A DNA stretch of 64,000 nt from Synechococcus sp. ATX 2A4. Lineage in GTDB: Bacteria > Cyanobacteriota > Cyanobacteriia > PCC-6307 > Cyanobiaceae. The position numbers and the translations under genes were made by a program. Below, piece by piece: positions 1-7,396 of this stretch. The DNA lies in contig NZ_JAGQCV010000006.1 in assembly GCF_024346375.1 (NCBI RefSeq), positions 1 through 64,000 of the forward strand, read 5' to 3'. Under the pieces are notes generated by a model. That model made no database searches and was not told the DNA's origin. It saw only the letters and a list, made by a program, of their open reading frames with translations. Position 1 is the first letter of the stretch; every line of letters starts with the position of its first letter.

Positions 1-126
1 GTAGGCGGTGGGGAACAGCAGCAGACCGGACCAACCGACAAAAACGAAACGGTCGCGCTTGAGCCAGTCATCGAGGACGTCGAACCATCCCCGAGCCGAA
101 GGCGCGCGCCCTACAGCAATCGTCAT
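1..126 (-). CDS. psbD: Photosystem II D2 protein (5' end only)
   Basis: The first 42 codons of D2 are visible; the gene runs off the left edge of the window. The N-terminus reads MTIAVGRAP and continues through [14 protein letters not shown] and [11 protein letters not shown], which is the near-invariant start of cyanobacterial D2. D2 is one of the two reaction-centre subunits of photosystem II in the thylakoid membrane and helps bind the special-pair chlorophylls, pheophytin and QA. The visible part is the stromal leader and the beginning of the first membrane helix. In cyanobacteria psbD is usually followed by psbC, which would lie outside this window. It is transcribed divergently from ycf4. 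No strong Shine-Dalgarno precedes the ATG. Confidence 0.97.
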   Translation of the reverse strand, partial: MTIAVGRAPSARGWFDVLDDWLKRDRFVFVGWSGLLLFPTAY

Positions 127-441
127 GGGAAGAAAAAGTGCGGAAATCCCGCCAAGCTGAGGGATACCGCGAGATCGTAACAACGAAACCCGCCACTGCG
201 AGGCAGCTTGAAATGGGCTGACACCCTTGCCGCAGCCAGCGTTCTTAAGTAATTCTTCTCATTGTTCGGCGGCGGTCGCCTGGCTGCGTCCACGCCTCGC
301 TGCAACGGCTCGCTGCAGCTGCCCTCTGGCTCCGCTTTCTGGCCCCGCTCTGGTGCGTGGCTCTGGTGAACGGCTCTCTGGGTGGCCCACTTTCGCCGGT
401 TCCGCCTTTGCTGCCCCCGACCTCGCCGCACAGAGGCGAGG
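127..441. other. Divergent intergenic region psbD / ycf4
   Basis: This roughly 315-base stretch separates the start of psbD (minus) from the start of ycf4 (plus) and must hold the psbD leader and promoter. It is less GC-rich around 241-263, where a run of A and T (CTTAAGTAATTCTTCTC) stands out. I could not identify a convincing -35/-10 pair on either strand. The open frames that cross it (both strands) show no recognisable protein family and look like by-products of high GC. Confidence 0.5.
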
Positions 442-1083
442 ATGGCAAGCCACCGCCAAGATTCCCGCCCCATGCCCCCGGCTTCTTCCTCCGCCGGCTC
501 CCCGCCGCGCCCCGACCCGGCCGCCAGCTCAGCTCCCCGCGCCAGCGACCCCGCCGAGGTGCTGGAGCAGACCGTGCAGGGATCCCGGCGCCTCTCCAAC
601 CTTCTGGTGGCCTCGGCCGTGAGCGCCGGTGGTGCCGGTTTCCTGCTCACCAGCCTCTCGAGCCGGCTGGGAATCGATCTGCTGCCGATCGGCCACCCCG
701 CCAGCCTCGACTGGGTGCCCCAGGGCCTGGTGATGGGGGCCTACGGCATTGCCGCCCTGCTGCTCGCTCTCTATCTCTGGAGTGTGATCAGCATCGATCT
801 CGGCGCTGGCGCGAACCGCTTCGATCGCAGCAACGGCACGGCCACGATCAGCCGCCGTGGTTTCCGCAGCCTGATCAGCTTTGAGCTTCCCTTGCGGGAC
901 ATCCAGGCCGTCAAGGTGGACGTGCGCGACGGTCTCAATCCCCGTCGTCGCCTTGCCCTGCGTGTGCAGGGGCGCCGCGACCTGCCCCTCACCCGGGTGG
1001 GTGAACCACTCCCTCTGGCCGAGCTCGAGCAGAGCGGGGCCGAACTGGCCCGTTTCCTGAAGGTGCCTCTGGAGGGCGTATGA
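442..1083 (+). CDS. ycf4: Photosystem I assembly protein Ycf4
   Basis: Ycf4 is a thylakoid membrane protein that helps assemble photosystem I. The protein has a Pro/Ala/Ser-rich N-terminus, then [12 protein letters not shown] and [14 protein letters not shown] around the first membrane helix, a second helix near [16 protein letters not shown], and a conserved soluble C-terminal half with [20 protein letters not shown] and [15 protein letters not shown]. These are Ycf4 hallmarks. The start is uncertain: ATG 442 has a GAGG-like sequence just upstream and gives 213 residues; ATG 472 gives 203 residues, closer to relatives. The stop overlaps the next gene's start as ATGA, so the two are probably co-transcribed. 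Confidence 0.93.
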   Translation: MASHRQDSRPMPPASSSAGSPPRPDPAASSAPRASDPAEVLEQTVQGSRRLSNLLVASAVSAGGAGFLLTSLSSRLGIDLLPIGHPASLDWVPQGLVMGAYGIAALLLALYLWSVISIDLGAGANRFDRSNGTATISRRGFRSLISFELPLRDIQAVKVDVRDGLNPRRRLALRVQGRRDLPLTRVGEPLPLAELEQSGAELARFLKVPLEGV

Positions 1084-1799
1084 AACCGATGGCGTTCTCC
1101 CTCACCCGCACCCTGCTGGTGAGCCTGCTGCTGTTCACCCCCTTCGGCCTCAGCGCCTGTGGCAGCGACCAGAGCCAGGCGGCGCTCGGTTGTGCCACGG
1201 CGGCCAGTCCCTGCCTGAGCGGCAAGGCCGTGGTGTCACTTCAGACCAGCCGCGGCGAGGTGGTGGTGGAGCTCGATGGCGCCGATGCCCCGCTCACCGC
1301 CGGCAACTTCGTCGACCTGGTGCGGCGCGGCACCTACAACAACACCGTGTTCCACCGGGTGGTGAACCAGCCCACGCCGTTTGTGGTGCAGGGCGGCGAT
1401 CCCCAGAGCGCCACCCCTGGCGTGAGCCCCGAGCTGTTCGGCACCGGCAGCTTCCTGGACCCCAGCACCGGCCAGACCCGCTTCATCCCCCTGGAGCTTG
1501 GCTTGAAGGGCAAGGCCATCCCCCGCTACGGCGAGCAGCTCACCGATCCGGCTGAGGCGTCCCAGCTGCGGCTGCTGCATGAGCGCGGTGCCATTGCCAT
1601 GGCCCGTTCCGAAGATCCAAATTCCGCCAGCGCGCAGTTCTATGTGGCCCTGCGACCCCTTCCCGAGCTCGATGGCCGCTACGCCGTGTTCGGCCGCGTG
1701 GTGAAGGGCATGGAGGTGGTCGACCGCATCCAGCAGGGAGACAAGTTGGTCAAGGCCAACGTGATCGAAGGCGGCACTCTGGTGAAGGGCCAGCCCTGA
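1080..1799 (+). CDS. Cyclophilin-type peptidyl-prolyl isomerase, lipoprotein
   Basis: A predicted periplasmic or lumenal peptidyl-prolyl cis-trans isomerase of 239 residues. The N-terminus is a hydrophobic signal ending in the lipobox LSAC, so Cys27 would carry the lipid anchor. The cyclophilin fold follows: [20 protein letters not shown], then NNTVFHRVV with the catalytic-region [11 protein letters not shown], and later [10 protein letters not shown] and [18 protein letters not shown] long insertion between the QGGDP and AIAMAR blocks is usual for the cyanobacterial form. It overlaps ycf4 by four bases, suggesting a two-gene transcript and perhaps a role in folding exported or thylakoid-lumen proteins (inference). 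Confidence 0.92.
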   Translation: MKPMAFSLTRTLLVSLLLFTPFGLSACGSDQSQAALGCATAASPCLSGKAVVSLQTSRGEVVVELDGADAPLTAGNFVDLVRRGTYNNTVFHRVVNQPTPFVVQGGDPQSATPGVSPELFGTGSFLDPSTGQTRFIPLELGLKGKAIPRYGEQLTDPAEASQLRLLHERGAIAMARSEDPNSASAQFYVALRPLPELDGRYAVFGRVVKGMEVVDRIQQGDKLVKANVIEGGTLVKGQP

Positions 1800-1827
1800 G
1801 GCGCTTCATGCCCAGCCCTGAGGTGCC

Positions 1828-2358
1828 TCAGGCCGGCACCCGTTTCTCCGAGGCGGTGGTCCTGAGGTAGGCGGTGTTCACACCGGAGGCCCGCTCCAGG
1901 GCCACTTTTCCGGTGCGCACGATTTCGAGAATTCCGTAGCTCTCGAGAATCTGCTCGATAGCCACCAGCTTGCCCGGGTCGCCCACCACCTCAAGGATCA
2001 GGGCGTTGTCGGCCACATCCACCACATTGGCGCGGAACACCTGCACCAGATCCAGGATCGCGGCGCGGCTCTCGGCCGGCGCCGACACCTTCAGCAGCAT
2101 CAGCTCGCGCTCCACCGCCGGAATGGTGGAGAGGTCGATCACGTTGAGCACGTTGACCAGCTTGTTGAGGTGCTTGGTCATCTGCTCAAGGGTGCGGTCG
2201 TCGCCCTCCACCACCATGGTGAGGCGCGAGACGCCGCGTTGTTCAGCTGGGCCCACCGCCAGGCTTTCGATGTTGAAGCCGCGGCGGGCGAACAATCCAG
2301 AAATCCGGCTGAGGGCACCGGATTGGTCCTCCACCAGCACCGAGAGGGTGTGCTTCAT
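1828..2358 (-). CDS. ilvN: Acetolactate synthase small (regulatory) subunit
   Basis: The regulatory subunit of acetohydroxyacid synthase, which commits pyruvate to valine, leucine and isoleucine synthesis. At 176 residues it has normal length. The N-terminal ACT domain is clear: [20 protein letters not shown] and [14 protein letters not shown], followed by the second domain with [20 protein letters not shown] and the C-terminal [20 protein letters not shown]. The ACT domain binds valine for feedback control in the family. ilvD of the same pathway lies about 45 kb away at 47.8 kb, so the branched-chain genes are dispersed. Confidence 0.95.
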   Translation of the reverse strand: MKHTLSVLVEDQSGALSRISGLFARRGFNIESLAVGPAEQRGVSRLTMVVEGDDRTLEQMTKHLNKLVNVLNVIDLSTIPAVERELMLLKVSAPAESRAAILDLVQVFRANVVDVADNALILEVVGDPGKLVAIEQILESYGILEIVRTGKVALERASGVNTAYLRTTASEKRVPA

Positions 2359-2428
2359 TCCCGGCGGGCACGGCAGGCGGTCAGCTTCCCAAATTACGCG
2401 CTGGCCTCACGGGCGCCGGGGCGGGCGC

Positions 2429-3367
2429 TCAGCGGTGGTCTTCAGGTCGGGTCGGCAGGCGGCGCAGCCAGGCCTGCAGCAGCCGATCCACCGTGGCGGG
2501 GTCTTCGTCGTGCGGGCAATGGCCCACACCCTCCAGCCGTTCCAGTTCGAGGTCGGGCCGAAGCTTTCGCAGCTCGCCGGCCACCTCGATCGGCACCAGG
2601 CGATCGGTCTCTCCCCACAGCACCAGCAGCGGCTGGCGCAGGCGCTGCAGCAGCACCGCGGCGGTGGCTCCGCGGGGGCGCAGCGCCATGCCGATGCTCA
2701 TGCCGCGCAGGGCCCAGGCGGCGGTGGGGCGCCGGGCCGGCTGGGCGATCAGCTGGCGCAGGGCGCTGTCGCCGATCACCGGCGTGTTGTAGGCCGATTG
2801 GATGCCCAGATCCAGCAGGGGCGTGCGGGCGATCAGGGGCACCAGCAGCTCCAGCGGCAACAGCCGGCAGAGCAGCAGCACCGCCCAGCGCTGCAGCCAG
2901 CGCCGCCAGGGGGCCCGCCGCGGCGGCACGGGCATCAGCAGGGTGGGATCCGGCAGCGGAGCGGCCACCACCCCCCGCACCCAGGCGGGAAAGAACACGC
3001 CGCAGCTGAGTGCCACCAGGCCACCGAGCGAATGCCCGATCAGCACCGCCGGCTGTTGCACCACCTGCTCGAGAAAGCCCTGGGCCTGCCGGGCCCACAG
3101 GCGGTTGTCGAGGCGCATCGCCGGCTGGGCCGAGGCGCCGAAGCCGATCAGATCCAGGCCGTAGACGCACCAGCCGGCGGTCGCCAATGGGCCGGCGGTG
3201 GCGCGCCAGTGGCCGCTGCCGGCGGCGAAGCCATGCAGCAGCAACAGTGGCGGCCCCTCTGGATCGCCCAACACCCGCCAATGGCAGTCCAGTCCGCGCC
3301 ATCGCCACACCGCCGCATGGCCCCAGTCGGGACCGGCCGTTGCGACAGGCTGGCCCAGGGATGTCAC
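2429..3367 (-). CDS. Alpha/beta hydrolase
   Basis: A 312-residue alpha/beta-fold hydrolase. Seen in sequence: LLLLHGFAAGSGHW (oxyanion-hole HG motif), the nucleophile elbow IGHSLGGLVAL with Ser in GHSLGG, the later LVLWGETDRLVPIEV with the acidic residue, and EGVGHCPHDEDP with the catalytic His. The order Ser-Asp-His matches the fold. Substrate is unknown; similar proteins in cyanobacteria resemble epoxide hydrolase or Mg-chelatase-associated BchO-like enzymes. The start chosen is GTG 3367, because the longer open frame upstream has no family similarity. That start overlaps the proposed 5' end of the divergent Trm1 gene by about 50 bases, so one of the two starts may lie further in. Confidence 0.85.
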   Translation of the reverse strand: MTSLGQPVATAGPDWGHAAVWRWRGLDCHWRVLGDPEGPPLLLLHGFAAGSGHWRATAGPLATAGWCVYGLDLIGFGASAQPAMRLDNRLWARQAQGFLEQVVQQPAVLIGHSLGGLVALSCGVFFPAWVRGVVAAPLPDPTLLMPVPPRRAPWRRWLQRWAVLLLCRLLPLELLVPLIARTPLLDLGIQSAYNTPVIGDSALRQLIAQPARRPTAAWALRGMSIGMALRPRGATAAVLLQRLRQPLLVLWGETDRLVPIEVAGELRKLRPDLELERLEGVGHCPHDEDPATVDRLLQAWLRRLPTRPEDHR

Positions 3368-4513
3368 CAACGGAGCGGGTTCACGCAAGACACCTCTCAC
3401 TATTGCGAAGCTTCGGCGGCGCTGCGTCCGGGTCAGGGGTTCTTCCGGCCTGAATCCCGGCCCTCCCGCGATCTGGGGGTGCTGCTGGCGCGCCAGCTCG
3501 GCCTGGCGGCCCCCCTGCGCGTGTTGGACCTGATGACCGGCTGCGGCATCCGGGCCCTGCGCTACGGCCAGGAGAGCCCGGCTGCGCTGGTGTGGGCCAA
3601 CGACGCCGACCCGGACCGCCAGCCGCTGCTGCAGGCCAACCTCGCCCCCCTGGCCGACCGCCCGGGGCTGGAGTTGCGCTGCACCGCCCTCACCGCCCAG
3701 CAGTTGCTGGCGGGTTGTCTGCAGCGGCAGGAGCGCTTCGAGCTTGTCGACCTTGACGCCTTCGGCTGCCCCACCGCCCTGTTGCCGCTGGCGCTGGAGG
3801 CGGTGGCCTTCGGCGGCGTGCTGTATGTGGCCAGCACCGATGGCCGCTCCCCCACTGGCCACGACCGTTCTGCGGCCGTGCGCACCCTGGGGGCGGCGGC
3901 CCGGGCCCATCCGGCCAGCTGGGAGCTGGCGCTGCGCCTGCAGCTGGGCGTGATCGCCCGCACGGCCTGGGCCATGGGTCGGGGCCTGCAGCCGCTGTTC
4001 AACTTCAGCGAGGGCCGCACGTTTCGCACCGCGGCGCGGATCCTGCGCCGGCCCCTGGCGGGCGAGGAGCGGCAGCTCGGCCTGCTGGCCCACTGCCACA
4101 GCTGCGGGGAGCAGCAGGTTCAGAGCCTGCTGCGCCTGCGCCAGTGGCAGGTGTGTTGCGAGCCTGGGGCGGCGCTGGCGGTGAGTGGGCCGCTCTGGAT
4201 CGGTCCGCTGCAGGATCCCGCCACGCTTGCGGCGATCCTTGCCGCCACGGCTCCGGAGGATCCATCGCTCTGCCGCGCTGCCGCCCGCCTGCTGAGCAGC
4301 CTCGCCGCCGACGCGGGCCTGCCCGCCCGTTGCTGGCCGATGGCGGAGCTGGGCCGGCGCCTGGGGGGCGGTCCGCCGCCGTTGCAGGCGCTGCTCTCAG
4401 ACCTGCAAGGCCAGGGATGGGAGGCCTGCGCCAGTGGGGTGATGCCCGGCCAGTTCCGCACCGATGCCCCCTGGGCGCTGGTGCTCGAACGGGCCGGGGC
4501 GCTAAATAGGTAG
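3317..4513 (+). CDS. trm1: tRNA (guanine-N2)-dimethyltransferase, Trm1 family
   Basis: Resembles Trm1, which dimethylates guanosine 26 of tRNA using S-adenosylmethionine. Visible: RPGQGFFRPESRPSRDLGVL, the SAM-binding motif I RVLDLMTGCGIRALRYG, an acidic residue in VWANDADP, the DLDAFGCP motif that corresponds to the family's DxDPFG catalytic block, and a Cys/His cluster (AHCHSCGEQQ then VCC) that may bind zinc. Trm1 is typical of archaea and eukaryotes and patchy in bacteria, with cyanobacteria and Aquifex among the known carriers. The start is uncertain: ATG 3317 is the first in-frame ATG upstream of conserved sequence and overlaps the divergent hydrolase start; relatives begin near residue 25, where no good start codon exists. 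Confidence 0.82.
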   Translation: MAPVGTGRCDRLAQGCHQRSGFTQDTSHYCEASAALRPGQGFFRPESRPSRDLGVLLARQLGLAAPLRVLDLMTGCGIRALRYGQESPAALVWANDADPDRQPLLQANLAPLADRPGLELRCTALTAQQLLAGCLQRQERFELVDLDAFGCPTALLPLALEAVAFGGVLYVASTDGRSPTGHDRSAAVRTLGAAARAHPASWELALRLQLGVIARTAWAMGRGLQPLFNFSEGRTFRTAARILRRPLAGEERQLGLLAHCHSCGEQQVQSLLRLRQWQVCCEPGAALAVSGPLWIGPLQDPATLAAILAATAPEDPSLCRAAARLLSSLAADAGLPARCWPMAELGRRLGGGPPPLQALLSDLQGQGWEACASGVMPGQFRTDAPWALVLERAGALNR

Positions 4514-4531
4514 CCGTTTTCCCAATGGGCC

Positions 4532-4630
4532 ATGGCCTCTGAAATCTTCGGCATCGCGGCGATCTTCTGGGTGCTCATCCCCGTGGGCCTGGCCGGCGGT
4601 GCCCTGTTGCTCAAGTTGCAGAAAGACTGA
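4532..4630 (+). CDS. petM: Cytochrome b6f complex subunit PetM (PetM/subunit VII)
   Basis: A 32-residue single-helix membrane protein beginning [15 protein letters not shown] and ending [10 protein letters not shown]. Length, the helix and the KLQ-type C-terminus match PetM, a small peripheral subunit of the thylakoid cytochrome b6f complex that links photosystem II to photosystem I. It lies 18 bases after trm1 and 64 bases before ycf39, and is far below the usual length cut-off for gene finders. Confidence 0.9.
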   Translation: MASEIFGIAAIFWVLIPVGLAGGALLLKLQKD

Positions 4631-4694
4631 GCGGCCTGCGGCGCGTCGCCCCCTGCCTCAGCTTTAGGCTCAGCGGCCTATCCGCCGGTGGTTC

Positions 4695-5657
4695 ATGCAG
4701 GTTCTGGTCGTCGGCGCCACTGGAACTCTCGGCCGCCAGATCGCCCGGCATGCGCTGGAGCAGGGGCATCAGGTGCGTTGCATGGTGCGCTCCCCCCGCA
4801 AGGCTTCTTTCCTGCAGGAATGGGGTTGCGAGCTCACCCGCGGTGACCTGCTGGAACCCGACAGCCTCGCCTACGCCCTTGAAGGCCAGGAGGCGGTGAT
4901 TGATGCGGCCACCGCCCGCCCTACCGACAGCGCCGGCATCTACACGATCGACTGGCAGGGAAAGCTGAATCTGGTGCGGGCCTGCGAAGCGGCGAACGTG
5001 AAGCGCTTTGTCTTCGTGTCGCTGCTGGAGGCGGAGCAGCACCGCAGCGTGCCGCTGATGGACATCAAATACTGCACCGAACAACTGCTGGCGGCGTCGC
5101 AGCTGGATTACACGATCCTGCGCTGCGTGGCCTTCATGCAAGGGGTGATCGGTCAGTTCGCCATCCCGGTGCTCGAAAGCCAGACGGTGTGGGTGAGCGG
5201 CACGCCCACGCCGATCGCCTACATGAACACCCAGGACGTGGCCCGTTTCTCGCTGGCGGCCCTGTCCCATGACGGAACGATCCGAAAATCCTTCCCGGTG
5301 GTGGGCCCGAAGGCCTGGAACACCGGGGAGGTCACCCAGCTGTGCGAGCGCTACAGCGGCCGCTCGGCCCGGGTGTTCCGCGTGCGGCCGTTTCTGATCC
5401 GGTTGATGCAGGCTCTGGCGTCGCTCTTCGAGCCCGGGGTGCAGGTGGCCGAACGGCTGGCCTTCGCCGATGTGACAGGCGGTGGCCAGAGCCTGGAGGC
5501 ACCGATGGAGGACATCTATGCCGCCTTCGGGTTGGACCCGGCTGCCACCACCCACCTGGAGGACTACCTCAAGGAGTATTACGACACGATCTTGCGGCGC
5601 CTGCGCGAGATGGAGGCCGACCTCGACAAGAACGCCAAGAAGAAGCTGCCGTTCTGA
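4695..5657 (+). CDS. ycf39: Ycf39, NmrA/SDR-like photosystem II assembly factor
   Basis: A 320-residue atypical short-chain dehydrogenase. The Rossmann nucleotide-binding motif VLVVGATGTLGRQIA is at the N-terminus, followed by RCMVRSPRKA, GDLLEPDSL, and KRFVFVSLLEAEQH. The tail has FGLDPAATTHLEDYLKEYY and a Lys-rich end, as in Ycf39. In Synechocystis Ycf39 associates with Hlips and early PSII assembly intermediates and is linked to delivery of chlorophyll to D1. It sits just after petM and within 5 kb of psbD and ycf4, consistent with a photosynthesis-assembly neighbourhood. Confidence 0.92.
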   Translation: MQVLVVGATGTLGRQIARHALEQGHQVRCMVRSPRKASFLQEWGCELTRGDLLEPDSLAYALEGQEAVIDAATARPTDSAGIYTIDWQGKLNLVRACEAANVKRFVFVSLLEAEQHRSVPLMDIKYCTEQLLAASQLDYTILRCVAFMQGVIGQFAIPVLESQTVWVSGTPTPIAYMNTQDVARFSLAALSHDGTIRKSFPVVGPKAWNTGEVTQLCERYSGRSARVFRVRPFLIRLMQALASLFEPGVQVAERLAFADVTGGGQSLEAPMEDIYAAFGLDPAATTHLEDYLKEYYDTILRRLREMEADLDKNAKKKLPF

Positions 5658-5907
5658 GCTCCAGGCGGCCGGCGGTTTTCGCCGCATTACAGGCCTTGGC
5701 CTGTCGACTCCTCACTGGCCACAGGCCGTGGCCGCATCACAGGCCCGAGCATTGGCCGGATGGTACGGCACGGGCAAGTTCATCTGTACTATGGCGGGAG
5801 ACTGCTGAGGCGCTGATCTGCCCACTCCAGCTCAAACTTGCCCCCACTGACGAGCTGCTGCGCCTCCCCCGCGTCCGTTCCTTCCACACCCTGGCCCTGT
5901 TCGCCCC

Positions 5908-6123
5908 ATGTCGATTGCTCAGATCAAGAACCTGCAGCGGCGTCTCGCCAACCTGGAGCAGGAATCGGTGCAGGAGTTGAACCGTGCCTGCGGCCATGAG
6001 TTGTGGCAGAGCCTGGGCTTTGATGCCCTCGATGCGCTGGAGGATCCCGATCGGCGCTCCAGGGCGAACTACTACTACGGCCAACTGCAAACGGTGCGAG
6101 AGCTGCAGCAGGTGATCGGCTGA
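5908..6123 (+). CDS. Conserved hypothetical small protein, 71 aa
   Basis: A small acidic-to-neutral soluble protein starting MSIAQIKNLQRRLANLEQE and ending QTVRELQQVIG. It is predicted to be mostly helical, with heptad-like Leu/Ile spacing at the start that could form a short coiled coil. I do not recognise a named family; the style is that of small conserved cyanobacterial proteins. The 250 bases between ycf39 and this gene show nothing I can name. It converges with the pseudouridine synthase on the other strand, with a 22-base gap. Confidence 0.65.
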   Translation: MSIAQIKNLQRRLANLEQESVQELNRACGHELWQSLGFDALDALEDPDRRSRANYYYGQLQTVRELQQVIG

Positions 6124-6145
6124 GCGGCATGGGCGCCAAGCCTCC

Positions 6146-6826
6146 CTATCCGCTAGCGCCGCTGCGTCCGGATTTCCCGCCACCGGCCCGGCCGCCTCGC
6201 CCTTGAGCGGGGCCGCCGCCCTGGGCGGAATCAGGCAGGAGCAGCCGCTGCAGGCGTTCCTCCTCGGTCTGGCTCATCGAGCGCCACTGGCCGGCCGGCA
6301 GGTCGGTCAAGTCCAGTGGTGGTTGGCCGTCCATCAGGTCGATGGCGGCGCGGATCAACCGGAGGGTGGGCCATCCCACCGCAGCGGTCATGCGGCGCAC
6401 CTGCCGGTTGCGACCCTCCCGCAGCTCCAGCTCCAGCCAGCAGGTGGGAATGGCGCGCCGCTCGCGGATCGGGGGATCCCGTGGCGGCAGGCCGGGATCC
6501 GCCAGCAGCCGGGCCCGGGCCGGCAGGGTGCGCTGGCCCTGGATGGTGACCCCCGCCTGCAGAGCGGCCAAGCCAGCCGGGGTGGGCTCCCCTTCCACCT
6601 GAACCCAGTAGCGGCGCCAGTGGCCCCAGCGCGGGTCCGTGAGCCGTTGCTGCAGCCGGCCCACACTTGTGAGCAGCAGCAGCCCCTCACTGTCCGCGTC
6701 CAGCCGCCCAGCGGCATAGACCTCCCGCACCGGGATGAAGCCAGCCAGGTGGGCCCACTGGCTGCCCGGTTCCGCCGTGAACTGGCTGAGCACGCCGTAG
6801 GGCTTGTGGAACAGCAGGGTAGGCAC
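6146..6826 (-). CDS. RsuA/RluB/RluE-family pseudouridine synthase
   Basis: A 226-residue pseudouridine synthase. The core begins [13 protein letters not shown]; the catalytic motif [15 protein letters not shown] contains the essential Asp of the RLDxxSxGLL block; then [24 protein letters not shown] matches the C-terminal RQIRRM signature of the RsuA subfamily. There is no N-terminal S4 domain, as in RluE, which modifies 23S rRNA; the exact rRNA target here is inferred. The start chosen is GTG 6826, because the extra 100 upstream residues in the open frame are low-complexity and unlike the family. The C-terminal tail ([21 protein letters not shown]) is Gly/Arg rich and may bind RNA. Confidence 0.85.
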   Translation of the reverse strand: MPTLLFHKPYGVLSQFTAEPGSQWAHLAGFIPVREVYAAGRLDADSEGLLLLTSVGRLQQRLTDPRWGHWRRYWVQVEGEPTPAGLAALQAGVTIQGQRTLPARARLLADPGLPPRDPPIRERRAIPTCWLELELREGRNRQVRRMTAAVGWPTLRLIRAAIDLMDGQPPLDLTDLPAGQWRSMSQTEEERLQRLLLPDSAQGGGPAQGRGGRAGGGKSGRSGASG

Positions 6827-6912
6827 GGTTGTTTCAGCCAGCTCCAGCGAGTCTCTTGGCGCAGACCCAGGCCTCGGCTGGATCCACCCCACCGGCTCAG
6901 GCCCAGCGCCGC

Positions 6913-7005
6913 TCAGCCGGCGCTGCGGCGCGCGCGCCAGAGGTTCACCGCGCCGATCGAAATCAGCAGCAAGCCCAGATCCAGGGACAGGGAAGGAACG
7001 ATCAA
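6913..7005 (-). CDS. Possible 30-aa single-helix membrane protein
   Basis: A short open frame with a TTG start at 7005: a hydrophobic stretch ([19 protein letters not shown]) followed by a positive RARRSAG tail, the classic inside-positive pattern of tiny thylakoid or plasma-membrane subunits. It lies upstream of, and on the same strand as, the pseudouridine synthase. I cannot assign it to any known small photosystem or cytochrome subunit, and no clear ribosome binding site is visible. An in-frame stop at 7033-7035 limits any longer version. Confidence 0.3.
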   Translation of the reverse strand: MIVPSLSLDLGLLLISIGAVNLWRARRSAG

Positions 7006-7040
7006 GGCTTGGACCCGGCGCGATCGCAGACCCTAGGGCC

Positions 7041-7050
7041 GGGGGGGGGG
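7041..7050. repeat. Homopolymeric G tract (10 G)
   Basis: Ten consecutive G residues on the plus strand, about 54 bases upstream of infA and just beyond the end of the tiny minus-strand frame. Such tracts slip easily during replication. It is the longest single-base run I noticed in the window. Confidence 0.7.
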
Positions 7051-7103
7051 AGAGGCGCCAATTTAAGCTGTTCCTTCTCCTACAGATTGAGCACCCGCTC
7101 CGC

Positions 7104-7373
7104 ATGATCGAAACCTCGGGCGTGATCGAGAAGGAACAGGGCAACGGCTTCTACCTGGTGACCCTCGATCAGCCCGCTGGCCACCAGTGCCTGTGCCGTG
7201 CTGCCGGCAAGCTCACCAAGTTCCGCATCAAGCTGCTGGCCGGTGACAAGGTGCTGGTCGAGATCAGCCCTTATGACCTCACCCGTGGCCGCATCACCTA
7301 CCGGGAACGCAATGCCGGTGCCACTGGCCCCCGGCCGGGCGGTAACCGTCCGGGCGGTCCGCGCCGCCGCTGA
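7104..7373 (+). CDS. infA: Translation initiation factor IF-1, extended form
   Basis: An 89-residue IF-1, which binds the ribosomal A site during initiation. The S1/OB-fold core is plain: [38 protein letters not shown], and [20 protein letters not shown]. The usual protein stops near residue 70; here a basic Gly/Pro/Arg tail ([14 protein letters not shown]) follows. Picocyanobacteria carry this form, which diverges from the standard infA in the ribosomal-protein operon of other bacteria. Whether a second copy exists elsewhere cannot be seen here. Confidence 0.92.
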   Translation: MIETSGVIEKEQGNGFYLVTLDQPAGHQCLCRAAGKLTKFRIKLLAGDKVLVEISPYDLTRGRITYRERNAGATGPRPGGNRPGGPRRR

Positions 7374-7396
7374 AACGCCGCCGCTGAGCCGCCGCT

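Noticed and set aside
1970-3316. Open frame running into the Trm1 gene from 1970
   Set aside because: The segment overlaps ilvN and the hydrolase on the opposite strand and has no methyltransferase features before about 3317.
7020-7027. GCGATCGC (HIP1-like) sites as a cyanobacterial signature
   Set aside because: Only a few occurrences were noticed in the window, not enough to claim enrichment.
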